This document shows positions 43,038 to 51,001 of a stretch of 64,000 nt of DNA, one piece after another. The notes beneath the pieces are model-generated. The model had not been told where the DNA came from and did no database searches. It was given only the letters and a program-made list of their open reading frames with translations. The position numbers were made by a program, and so were the translations under genes. The DNA is from CALNBC01 sp040768925 (GTDB lineage Bacteria > Bacillota > Clostridia > Christensenellales > CALWSW01). The stretch lies in the NCBI GenBank assembly GCA_040768925.1, contig JAXGLZ010000001.1:943677-1007676 (forward strand), given 5' to 3'. The first letter of the stretch is position 1. Each line of letters begins with the position of its first letter.

Positions 43038-43235
43038 TCAGAATAAATCGCAACCCTGTGACTTGAACTCCTCAATTTTTGCGAGCAGGAATTCGGTATC
43101 CACTTCCAAATAGTCCGCAAGGCAGTCAAGACAATAAAACGCTTTGGCTTCTTTACTGAGTAGCTTTTTGGTCAGCCCGATTTCATTTTTGCTAAGGGCT
43201 TCTTTTCCGCATACATAGCAGTTCTTTTTTTCCAC
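43038..43235 (-). CDS. Small zinc-finger-like protein
   Basis: A 65-aa protein with two CxxC motifs (CYVCG at residues 6-10 and CLDC near 35-38), suited to bind one zinc. It probably has a structural or nucleic-acid role. It begins at GTG 43235 only 4 bases after the stop of the BrxL-like fragment, so it was once co-transcribed with the intact protease gene. Short zinc proteins of this type are common in Clostridia. Confidence 0.7.
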   Translation of the reverse strand: MEKKNCYVCGKEALSKNEIGLTKKLLSKEAKAFYCLDCLADYLEVDTEFLLAKIEEFKSQGCDLF

Positions 43236-43239
43236 ACAA

Positions 43240-43806
43240 TTACCCCATTTCTACAGGGTCAGGTCTGACTGAAAACGCAGGGATGTCTTTCCCGCGATAC
43301 TCCACATCAAGCAATCCCAACTGGTATTTAATCGTATCCCGCATTTTTCGCGCTCTATCGAGGCAGTACCGCTTGAATTCACGGACGGTAATATCATTTG
43401 CACTGCGGACTTGCGGGAAAAGCAGTTTCAAATAAGCGGTCGCAATTCGTTTTACCGCTTCTGTGTCTCGTGTATCTGCCGCTTCGGGGACTTCGATAAG
43501 TTCATCAACAATTGCACGATAACTCATATCGTCTTGTAGTTCATGCATAATTGAGCAGAAGTATTCGGAGTTCAACGCCCAGCCAGCAATCTTGAGGTCA
43601 TCATTCATTCTTGGAATGTTCCACCCTTTGATAAACCCGTGGAAACGCTCTATTAGAGCTGACTCGTGAAAGACGGTCGGCAACTCCTCGAACATATTGC
43701 CGAACCCATCCTCATCCATCGTTTCCTTCTTGATGTTACCGCAGAGGACAACACCGGCATCTCCATCAACGCGATGGGCGCCGATGTTGCAATACCCGTT
43801 TTCGCA
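43240..43806 (-). pseudogene. C-terminal fragment of a BrxL-like Lon-family ATPase/protease
   Basis: About 185 residues remain, from GYCNIGAHRVDGDAGVVLCGNI through MFEELPTVFHESALIERFHGFIKGWNIPRMNDDLKIAGWALNSEYF to DTRDTEAVKRIATAYLKLLFP. This is the end of the AAA module and the tail of the BREX-associated Lon-like protein. Walker A and B and the first ~500 residues are missing. The frame extends to 44004, but that N-terminal part is antisense to an unrelated rightward fragment, so the junction is near 43800. No other BREX gene is present. Confidence 0.72.
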
Positions 43807-43849
43807 GAAGGACTTCCGTCCGCACACGGAAACAGAAAAGCCGCCTGCG

Positions 43850-44044
43850 GTGGATGCCATTCTCCGATTCAGCAAAGAGAATCTGCATATCATGCGGGAA
43901 TGGTGTGAGAAACTGACCCCGCTCAAGGAGAAATTGAACGGCGCGCCGCTCCCAATCGTCATCATGGGCGAGTGGGACGGCAAGATCTGCGATATCACGG
44001 CCAAGCGGCAAATCGTTCTTGTGGCACGCCAGCAGCCGGAGTAA
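43850..44044 (+). pseudogene. C-terminal fragment of an unidentified protein
   Basis: The frame reads VDAILRFSKENLHIMREWCEKL, then NGAPLPIVIMGEWDGKICDIT and KRQIVLVARQQPE at the stop. It has natural-looking composition and lacks a convincing start or ribosome site. It lies tail-to-head against the BrxL-like fragment and ends 98 bases before fic. I do not recognise the family; a mobile-element protein is likely from context. Confidence 0.45.
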
Positions 44045-44142
44045 AAATCACCCGGGCGTTGGACGTTCCGGTAGACTTTCTCCCGCCAGAATGTGGTATA
44101 CTGTTCATAACAAGCGAAACTCCAAGGAGAGGACTTTCCGGC

Positions 44143-44934
44143 ATGAAAGCATACGAAGAAGCGCTCAAACTATGGGCGGGATACGACGTGCAAACCCCCG
44201 CCGATTTGGATCTGCGCCTGGACAACTTCCGGGTTCTGTTTGCCTATCATTCCGGCAAGATCGAAAATCCAGAGGTCACACTCCATGACACGCGAGAGAT
44301 ATTCGAAAACGGTCGGGCGATTGGCTTCTCTGGCAACCCCCGAACGCTGTTCGAGCAGCAGAACCAGAAACTTTGCTATGATTACCTTAAGCTGCTGATC
44401 GCCGCCCGCGCCCCGCTGACCGCCGAACTGGTCAAAGAAGTTCACGGTATCCTGACTGCCGGAACCTATGACGAGCACAGGTTCATTGAGCGCGGCGAAC
44501 GGCCTGGCGCGTATAAGAAGCACGATTTTGTCACAGGTCGGTATGAAGTCGGTTCCCCTCCGGGGGACGTTGAAGCCGGCCTGACCGCCCTGATCGACGA
44601 GGTCAACGCCTATCAGGGCGATCAGATTCTCAAGGCCGCGGCCTATTTCCATGCCGGGTTTGAGCATATTCACCCGTTCGCCGATGGCAACGGGCGCGTG
44701 GGCCGGACGCTGCTCAACTATTATCTGCTCACTCACGGCCACCCGCCGCTGATCATCCACGACGAGGACAAAGGCGCTTACTACGACGCTCTGGAAACGT
44801 TCGACGCGCGGGAGGACTTGACTCCCCTGCTTGACGTGCTGAAGCACGAGACGGTAAAAACCTGGGAAGCAACCTTGACCAGGCAAAAGGGAGAAAAGCA
44901 GCCGAGAAAAAAGTTTGACGATTATCAAAGGTAA
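44143..44934 (+). CDS. Fic-domain protein (AMP transferase-type)
   Basis: A 263-aa Fic protein. The catalytic motif HPFADGNGRVGR (residues 177-188) is complete. SGKIEN (37-42) matches the inhibitory-helix pattern [S/T]xxxE[G/N] at the N-terminus, as in class II Fic proteins, so it may carry its own inhibition and need no separate antitoxin. The target is unknown. The start is ATG 44143 after an AAGGAGAGGA region; an extended -10 (TGTGGTATACT) lies about 60 bases upstream. Its GC content is higher than the debris around it, fitting transfer with a mobile element. Confidence 0.9.
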   Translation: MKAYEEALKLWAGYDVQTPADLDLRLDNFRVLFAYHSGKIENPEVTLHDTREIFENGRAIGFSGNPRTLFEQQNQKLCYDYLKLLIAARAPLTAELVKEVHGILTAGTYDEHRFIERGERPGAYKKHDFVTGRYEVGSPPGDVEAGLTALIDEVNAYQGDQILKAAAYFHAGFEHIHPFADGNGRVGRTLLNYYLLTHGHPPLIIHDEDKGAYYDALETFDAREDLTPLLDVLKHETVKTWEATLTRQKGEKQPRKKFDDYQR

Positions 44935-44946
44935 ATAAAAGCGAGA

Positions 44947-44977
44947 CAAACCCGCATCTACGGACGCGGGTTTTTTA
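44947..44977 (+). terminator. Terminator after fic
   Basis: AAACCCGC (44948-44955) and GCGGGTTTTTT (44966-44976). Confidence 0.85.
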
Positions 44978-45010
44978 TATGCCCAAATCATTCCAAGGAG
45001 GTAAAAAACA

Positions 45011-45109
45011 ATGACCCGTGTCAGTCAGGAACAGATCCAAAACGCAAAGCAATACGATCTAATGACCTATTTTCAATGCGCAAAGCTGGTTGATAAAGCC
45101 CGTATATAA
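45011..45109 (+). pseudogene. N-terminal fragment of a DUF3991/TOPRIM-type mobile-element protein
   Basis: Strong AAGGAGG, then ATG 45011. MTRVSQEQIQNAKQYDLMTYFQ is the usual opening of DUF3991-type primase-like proteins carried by integrative conjugative elements. After about 23 residues the frame runs into sequence belonging to the oppositely oriented ABC fragment and stops at 45109. Confidence 0.6.
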
Positions 45110-45997
45110 TGAATAATCTCCAATAGTTGCATTCCCCGACATCACCTTGAAAGCAATATCCACTCCAATTAATGCTACGGCTATCTCTGGTAGGCTGTCA
45201 AGCAACGCTGTTAGAATAGTACGTTTTTTCAATGTGCTTCGTCTCCGAACAAACAACGGTTTCCATATCTGTTCATAACGTTTTTTTAATCTTTCTCCAG
45301 CAGAAAATAAACGCATATCCTGTGCATATCGCTTATCCGCGGCGACATTTACACAATAGCTCATTTGACGTTGTTCATTTACCTGCTCAATATTCAGCCT
45401 ATATAGTGATTTTGCATATTTCGACGCAGCAATTGAAGATGGTACTGCGGCAACCAACATTAAGAGCCCATATAAAACATGAACTTGTAATAAGACCACA
45501 AATGCTCCTAAAAACGTGATAACTGCGCCTATACAAGTTATTATATTCCAAAGAATGGTATTAATCGCCTGCATGTCACGATTAGCAAGTTGAATTTTAT
45601 CATGAAACTCAGGATTGTCATGATATTCGAGGTCTATCGATAGTGAGCGATCCATCATAACAAGAGACAATTTACTGTTCAAGATTTCGTCGTGCATGGC
45701 CTGACAATACTGTTGCGCTTTTTGCATGAGCATGCGTAAAAGCGCAATTAACAGTAACCCTGCAAAAAGCACCAATAGTTCCACTTGGGTTCTTTGGTTA
45801 TTGCTTCCCACTGCAATCAAATTAATTACATACTTTCCAAGATAGGCTGACATAATTGCTAAAACAGGCGTACAGATTTCAACTCCTATACGCACTGCAG
45901 TATAAAGTTTTGATGCTTTCCAAGAAGCTGACAGCCCCCACGCGATTGTTGAAAAAAGCTGCGGGATTTTTTGAACCCCATTTTTAAACGCTTTCAT
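45059..45997 (-). pseudogene. ABC exporter truncated after its transmembrane domain
   Basis: From ATG 45997 (AGAGGAG site) about 310 residues encode a complete six-span exporter TMD (for example LYTAVRIGVEICTPVLAIMSAYLG, ALIGVDIAFKVMSGNATIGDYSLYTGFINQL). The sequence then breaks at about 45080, where the DUF3991 fragment begins on the other strand. The nucleotide-binding domain is absent. Codon use is AT-richer than the neighbours. It may derive from a peptide or bacteriocin export locus. Confidence 0.75.
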
Positions 45998-46088
45998 AGA
46001 TTTTATCTCCTCTAAGTAATCGCAGGTCACCCGCGCAGGTACTGTCAACATTTATGCGCAAAAAGGAACGAGGCCATAGGTTTGGCGC

Positions 46089-46475
46089 TCAGCAGACGGC
46101 AGAATCGAATTCTGTCTGACTCTCCAGGTGCTTCATGTTCATATACTTCTTGTTGCCCCATTGTGTTCCCGCGACATGCCGCAGGCGGGCGCACACCAGC
46201 ATGAGGGCGGAATTGCCGTCCGGGAAAGTGCCGACCACCCGTGTTCTCCGGCAAATCCCCCAGTTCAGCCGTTCGATTACGTTGTTGGTACGGATACGCT
46301 GCCAGTGTTCATAAGGGAATTCCATATAAGTCAAAGTCTCCTCAATGCTGTCCTCTACCTTTTTAGCCGCCTCCCTGAGCTTCATGTCTCGCAGAACTTC
46401 GGCAACCTGACGGGCCTTTTCACGGGCAGCGGCTTTGCTCTCCTGAGCAAAATCTGTTTCCCATACGGCAAACAT
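46089..46475 (-). pseudogene. C-terminal fragment of an IS256-family transposase
   Basis: About 128 residues of a mutator-type transposase: FAQESKAAAREKARQVAEVLRD, IEETLTYMEFPYEHWQRIRTNNVIERLN, then RRTRVVGTFPDGNSALMLVCARLRHV. It includes the last catalytic-core glutamate region. The N-terminal two thirds are missing, and unrelated sequence begins right upstream of 46475. Terminal inverted repeats were not found. Confidence 0.85.
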
Positions 46476-46477
46476 CG

Positions 46478-47070
46478 CTAAGAGCGCTGCAATTTTTTTA
46501 TATTTTCTATTGAAGGTATTGCTTTAAGTAGATTCTGCAATTCTGTCAGTCTGGCAGGCATTTCTTTTTCAATAAGGTGCTGCCTAATTTCAGAGAATTG
46601 CATCTCCAAGAAAATAGGCATTATCGTTCCCGTAAATATGCGATGTCCTGTCTTCCGTGCCGTGTACTTATCCCATATTTGAAATAATCCACCATATCTA
46701 TGGATCCCAACCTCCTCGAAATGACCGTCACAATATAGTTTGCTAAAAGTTGTGTGATTTATTGCATGTTGGGTTTCATGTGCTGCCGTAGAAATATATG
46801 AATACCCATCTGCAAGTTGATGCGTAGAAATTAAATGTGCTGTTGGAATTTATATCTTTAGGCGCTAGGTAGACTCCATTACAACTGTCGTAGACTTGAA
46901 CTTCAGAAAATGAACGTTCTTGCAAGAACTTTTTATATACCGCATTCTCGCACAGTAAGACAGCATTATCATGTAGGTGATCTGAAAAGCAAATATTAAT
47001 TTTAATTCGGATGTCCTTGCAACATCGGAGCTAAAATAGCATTAATGATTTCGAATTCTTTGTCAAGCAC
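46478..47070 (-). pseudogene. Frameshifted metallopeptidase-like gene (HExxH)
   Basis: Three leftward frames join into one protein: LDKEFEIINAILAPMLQGHPN from GTG ~47070, then RIKINICFSDHLHDNAVLLC and AVYKKFLQERSFSEVQVYDSC, then LADGYSYISTAAHETQHAINHTTFSKLYC to a stop at 46478. AHETQHAINH carries an HExxH zinc motif. Two frame changes (near 46990 and 46830) make it a pseudogene. The family is not certain. Confidence 0.6.
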
Positions 47071-47174
47071 TGTACGTCCACCCACTATGTTATATTGCTA
47101 AGTATAACACAAGGAGATGTGTAGTTATATAATCTATTTTTGCTCGGCATCTACTTTTGAATAGTCCTTCAATA

Positions 47175-47273
47175 AATCCGGCCCCAGTGGTGCCGAATTA
47201 CTCTTGAATAGATCGTTGGAACCTTCACCTAAATGTCTGCTCTAATAATCCGGCCCAAGTTGGGCCGGATTAT
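47175..47273. repeat. Perfect palindrome and a diverged upstream copy
   Basis: 47245-47273 is a perfect 29-nt palindrome: ATAATCCGGCCCAA, one central G, TTGGGCCGGATTAT. About 70 bases before it, a related but imperfect copy (AATCCGGCCCCAGTGGTGCC and following, ~47174-47203) has the same flanking CTTGAA/CCTGAA. Apart from these and the promoter at 47372, the stretch 47071-47623 holds no gene I can see. Confidence 0.7.
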
Positions 47274-47371
47274 CCCTGAAGGGGCCTACTGGCTTTTGCT
47301 ACAGCAATCTTGGCTGGAAAATCAAAAAAAATCTGCAATAATCATACAAAAATGCATATTTAGCTAATAAT

Positions 47372-47400
47372 TTGACAGATTGTTACCGTACAGGTATCTT
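47372..47400 (+). promoter_or_regulatory. Promoter of the first recombinase transcript
   Basis: TTGACA (47372-47377), 17 bp, TATCTT (47395-47400). Confidence 0.6.
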
Positions 47401-47623
47401 ATATATGTACCTTGAGAAATACCTTGAAAACAGAATAATGCTGAAAGCAAACAGCGTTACAAAACTCGGCGAAAGCGCTTAACGTCGTCGTGAGTCCGAC
47501 ACATCGAGTCAAAACAGCAAAGCAGTGCGTCACCCACTGAACGGACAGTGTGCACAACTCATGGTGCAGATCGGCCTATGGCATTTCATCCAGGCCGACG
47601 TATTACAGGAGGATCATTTCAGC

Positions 47624-47857
47624 ATGAACGCAAATTCAAATTCTGACGCAACATCCAACCGCATGTTCAAAAGCAATTTAAAGGAAGCTCGATACCGGGC
47701 AGGATATACGACTGTCACTGTGAACAGCCGGTTCGGCCAGGAATACGAGCTGTCCGAACTGCTTTTTAAAATTGCATTACAAAAGTTGAATTGCAACGCT
47801 TTTGCGCGTGCATGTATGATCAATGAACATGATCGGGTTTGCTCCATGCTGCTTTGA
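47624..47857 (+). CDS. Small protein upstream of serine recombinase
   Basis: A 77-aa protein from ATG 47624 behind AGGAGG: MNANSNSDATSNRMFKSNLKEARYRAGYTTVTVNSRF and a helical C-terminal half. It lies 6 bases before the recombinase gene, so the two are co-transcribed. Short accessory genes in this position are frequent with clostridial serine recombinases. I do not recognise this one; the earlier in-frame start at 47525 lacks a ribosome site. Confidence 0.6.
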   Translation: MNANSNSDATSNRMFKSNLKEARYRAGYTTVTVNSRFGQEYELSELLFKIALQKLNCNAFARACMINEHDRVCSMLL

Positions 47858-47863
47858 AATGTT

Positions 47864-49476
47864 ATGACAAAAGAACATAAAGTAATCGCGGGACTGTATT
47901 GCCGCTTGTCGCGCGACGACAACAACGGCCATCTGGTGAGCATGAGCATCGAAAACCAGGTAAAGATGCTCATGGATTACGCAACCGAACAGGCGTGGGA
48001 GGTGTACGATGTGTACATTGACGACGGTTTTTCAGGCACTAAATTTGATCGCCCGGCCTTTAAGCGGATATTGAAAGACGCGGAAAGCGGATGCATCAAC
48101 TGCATCGCCACCAAGGATTTGAGCCGCCTGGGCCGCAACTACGTCCAGACCGGGTATTACACCGACGAGTATTTCCAAGAAATTGGAATCCGCTACGTTG
48201 CAATCAATGACGGGATCGATACCAGGGAGGACAACAACGACATCGCCGCTTTCCACCACGTGCTGAATGAGCTTTATCCGAAGCAGGTTTCGAAGAAGGT
48301 GCGCCAGGTCAAAGCCGCCCGAGCCCGGGAAGGAAAATTCATCGGCAGCCAGGCTCCTTACGGCTACATCAGGTCTCCCTTTGACAAGTACAAGCTGATT
48401 GTGGACGAGGGTGCGGCAAAGCTTGTGCAACGTCTGTTCCAGGAGTTTGCTTCCGGCGACAGCGGTCGGGCGATTGCCGACAGGCTGAACCGTGAGGGCG
48501 TGGATTCGCCGCGGTTCTACCACTATGCAAAGCTCGGCAAGATCAATCCCCTTGCATCCGAAAAAAGCGTGTGGGGGAGCGGGACGGTGCTTCAGCTGCT
48601 GCGGAATCAAGTTTATCTCGGCAACATGGCCCAGGGGAAGCGCGCGGTGGTGTCTTACAAAACAAAAAGCGGAGACAGGTTGACCCCGAGAACTGGTCTG
48701 TTGTGGAAGGAATCCATGAAGCCATCATCGACCGGCAATTGTGGGACAGAGTGCATGAGCGGCTTTTGAAAAAACGCCATGTACGCAAAACCAAGGGAGC
48801 CACCGTTTCCTTATTCTCGGGTACGCTGTTCTGCTCTGACTGCAAATCGCCCCTTGCGTATTGCGGAGATAAAGGCGTTTACCGGTGCAGCCGGTACACC
48901 AATCACGGGAAGAACGCCTGCACGTCGCATAGTATCAAAGAGAACGCACTTGCCGATTTTGTGTTGGGCGACATTCGTTCCCATGCAAGGAGGATCGCAG
49001 TTGAGCGCGATCGATTGGCTGAGCGGCTGCTGGCCGCATTGAGGGCAAACCGGGAAGCAGAAGTGCGTGCATTGCATGCAAAGCGGCATGAGGTCGCGCA
49101 CCAGCTTGAAGTGAATGCATCCAACTTGAAAAACCTATATGCAGACAAATGTGCCGGCAAGCTGCCTGAACAGGTTTTTTATGGACTGGCAGATGATTTT
49201 ACAAAAGAACAGCGCAGCCTGGAACAAAAGCTTGCATCGTTGGATGGATGGCTTCGAGGCACAGTGGACAACGACCACGAAGTTTCTGAGTGGATGGAAC
49301 AGATCGAACGCCAGCTCAACATTCAAGCCCTGGACAGAACGACTGTGGCGGGACTCATCAAGTGCATTGAAGTCTCAGAAGCCGTCATCAAAAACGGCAA
49401 ACGTGAACAGGCCATTTTCATCGAATACCGTTTCATTGGAACCCTGATCCAAAATGCCAAAGAGGACATAGCCTAG
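47864..49476 (+). pseudogene. Large serine recombinase, frameshifted in an A tract
   Basis: Resolvase domain with catalytic serine 16 (YCRLSRDD), recombinase domain, then a zinc-ribbon domain (CSDCKSPLAYCG and CSRYTNHGKNAC), a coiled coil and a C-terminal DUF4368-like tail. The frame breaks at A5 (48664-48668): the upstream frame ends at 48769 and the downstream frame continues KKRRQVDPENWSVVEG to 49476. One added A would restore a ~537-aa protein. Either the gene is dead or the base count is wrong. Confidence 0.85.
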
Positions 49477-49508
49477 GCGATGCCCCCTTTGGTTTTCACT
49501 GTCTCTCT

Positions 49509-49540
49509 GCTACTACCTTCCGCAAAAAGGTAGTAGCGTC
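49509..49540 (+). terminator. Hairpin after the recombinase
   Basis: GCTACTACCTT (49509-49519) and AAGGTAGTAGC (49527-49537). Confidence 0.65.
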
Positions 49541-49567
49541 ATGTCTATAAACCTTGCTTTTGATACA

Positions 49568-49646
49568 ATAACACGATTCCTATAGAAAACCAGGCGGGTG
49601 CAGCTGGGGGTGTATCGGGTGCATACTATGACACGATTACTATGAC
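49568..49646. repeat. Short direct repeats beside the recombinase
   Basis: ACACGATTCCTATAG (from ~49571) and ACACGATTACTATGA (from ~49629) lie about 58 bases apart between the first recombinase and the cassette of the second. They could be remains of attachment sites. Only proximity supports that. Confidence 0.35.
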
Positions 49647-49674
49647 ACCATTTATATTCTTCACGCGCTCTGTC

Positions 49675-49893
49675 TCACAACAGATTTTCAGGCGCGATAT
49701 TCAACGCTTTACATATGGTCATCACTACACAAAAAGAAGCGGTAGCAATATCACGCTCTCCACTTTCAAACCTCTGATATTGCCGCAGATGTATCTTCGC
49801 CGCGTCTGCGGCTTGTTGTTGCGTCATATTGTTTGCATGTCGCGCCTGTTTCAAAATGCTAGTTCCACGAAAAAAGGATTTCGGTTTTTCCAT
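49675..49893 (-). CDS. Xre-family HTH regulator of the recombinase cassette
   Basis: A 72-aa protein that is little more than a helix-turn-helix domain (LKQARHANNMTQQQAADAAKIHLRQYQRFESGERDIA, then ICKALNIAPENLL). It is the last gene of the leftward cassette, 6 bases after the preceding stop, with a weak ribosome site that suggests coupling. It may bind the cassette promoter region or the attachment site. Confidence 0.85.
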   Translation of the reverse strand: MEKPKSFFRGTSILKQARHANNMTQQQAADAAKIHLRQYQRFESGERDIATASFCVVMTICKALNIAPENLL

Positions 49894-49899
49894 ATGTGT

Positions 49900-50256
49900 T
49901 CACCGCATCCGGCTGCCATTGGCGAGATTGAACACCGCCGCCGGCATATCTCCAGATTCCACGAGTGAACCCTTAAAGAAGTATCGGCTGCCTTCTTCCC
50001 AGCCAATCCTATACTGTAGGGCGGTTAGGAAGGCGATGCGGGCAACCTCACAGGATTGCTTTGTGCTTTTCCAGAAGTATTTCGGGATTTCGTAAGCATC
50101 AACATCATCTATCCCCGCCGGGGAGATAAGAAGATTTCCTTCAAACTCATCATACCAGAAATTAAGATGCGTTGGGTTGCCGAGCAATTTAATCATATAG
50201 CGGGATAAAAATATTCGTTTTCGTCCGAGACAAACCCGCATAGTCACATTATTCAT
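49900..50256 (-). CDS. Stand-alone relative of the recombinase C-terminal domain (short)
   Basis: A 118-aa protein of no named family. Its layout, an opening KRIFLSRYMIKLLG, central LLISPAG, then VARIAFLTALQYRIGWEEGSRYFFKGSL and AAVFNLANG, parallels both the 247-aa neighbour (MARIFCSMVYEMMGWNRAAKYRSMAIF, IIVFNLDE) and the C-terminus of the recombinase (LSRVFYELMGWQRDWKYKVTANYF, VIIFDLN). The start is ATG 50256, two bases before the upstream stop. It probably binds DNA or the recombinase; this is inference. Confidence 0.65.
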   Translation of the reverse strand: MNNVTMRVCLGRKRIFLSRYMIKLLGNPTHLNFWYDEFEGNLLISPAGIDDVDAYEIPKYFWKSTKQSCEVARIAFLTALQYRIGWEEGSRYFFKGSLVESGDMPAAVFNLANGSRMR

Positions 50257-50257
50257 C

Positions 50258-51001
50258 TTATTCGTCAACCTCCTGCCTTGATCGGATACCTCCATATGGT
50301 CTGTGGATTAGTTCTTCCGGAGTTGGTAGTTTTGCCTCAATCCGCGAATCATGACGCTCACCTGTTTTGTTGTCGACAGTCACGAACGTGCTGGCCGTAT
50401 CCACACGATATTTGGCATCGATCTCCTCGAGGGTATAACCGAAGCGGCCTTTCCAATCCTCCGGCATATTGATGACCGTACTTCTCTTTTGTTTGCCATC
50501 ACCGGATTCGACAACTTCTGTAAATACCTGCAGGCACTCATCTAAGTTGAATACAATGATTTTCTTATCGCCAAGCTCTTGAAAGATTGCCATACTTCGG
50601 TATTTGGCCGCGCGATTCCAACCCATCATCTCGTATACCATGCTGCAGAAAATTCTCGCCATACATTTCCGAGGGTTATTCCGTTCGCCTTTCAGATTGG
50701 CGAACTTAAGAGAATCCCTGTCATAATCCATACATGCTTCAATAATAATACGTTGGTTCGCCTCGTCGACATTGATCACCACATACTGATTGTCGGGGAA
50801 TAGATTCACACATGACATATTAAATGTCACGCTGTCAATCGCGAACGTGATTCTGGGCTTGAATATAGGCGAAAGAAAATCACCGCGCACGCGCTGCACA
50901 TTTCCCTTTTTCATTTCACTGTAATCTTTAAGTCCACCGCGACTCTTTTGGCCAGTCTCGGTAATGAGCTCCACGCTTAATTGTTCTCTATTATCATCCA
51001 T
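50258..51001 (-). CDS. Stand-alone relative of the recombinase C-terminal domain (long)
   Basis: 247 aa. Residues ~48-170 (FKPRITFAIDSVTFNMSCVNLF, YVVINVDEANQRIIIEAC, MARIFCSMVYEMMGWNRAAKYRS, KIIVFNLDECL, then NMPEDWKGRFGYTLEE) correspond segment by segment to the recombinase tail. The N- and C-terminal ~50 residues are unique and charged. No catalytic motif is visible. It overlaps the recombinase gene by 8 bases, so the products are made together. Confidence 0.65.
   Translation of the reverse strand: MDDNREQLSVELITETGQKSRGGLKDYSEMKKGNVQRVRGDFLSPIFKPRITFAIDSVTFNMSCVNLFPDNQYVVINVDEANQRIIIEACMDYDRDSLKFANLKGERNNPRKCMARIFCSMVYEMMGWNRAAKYRSMAIFQELGDKKIIVFNLDECLQVFTEVVESGDGKQKRSTVINMPEDWKGRFGYTLEEIDAKYRVDTASTFVTVDNKTGERHDSRIEAKLPTPEELIHRPYGGIRSRQEVDE

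Noticed and set aside
43240..43806. A BREX defence system
   Set aside because: Only a C-terminal fragment of a BrxL-like protein is present, without Walker motifs and without any other brx or pgl gene.
48655..48680. Programmed -1 frameshift in the first serine recombinase
   Set aside because: The A5 tract is not arranged as a classical slippery heptamer in the upstream frame and no clear downstream stimulator was found, so mutation or error is simpler.
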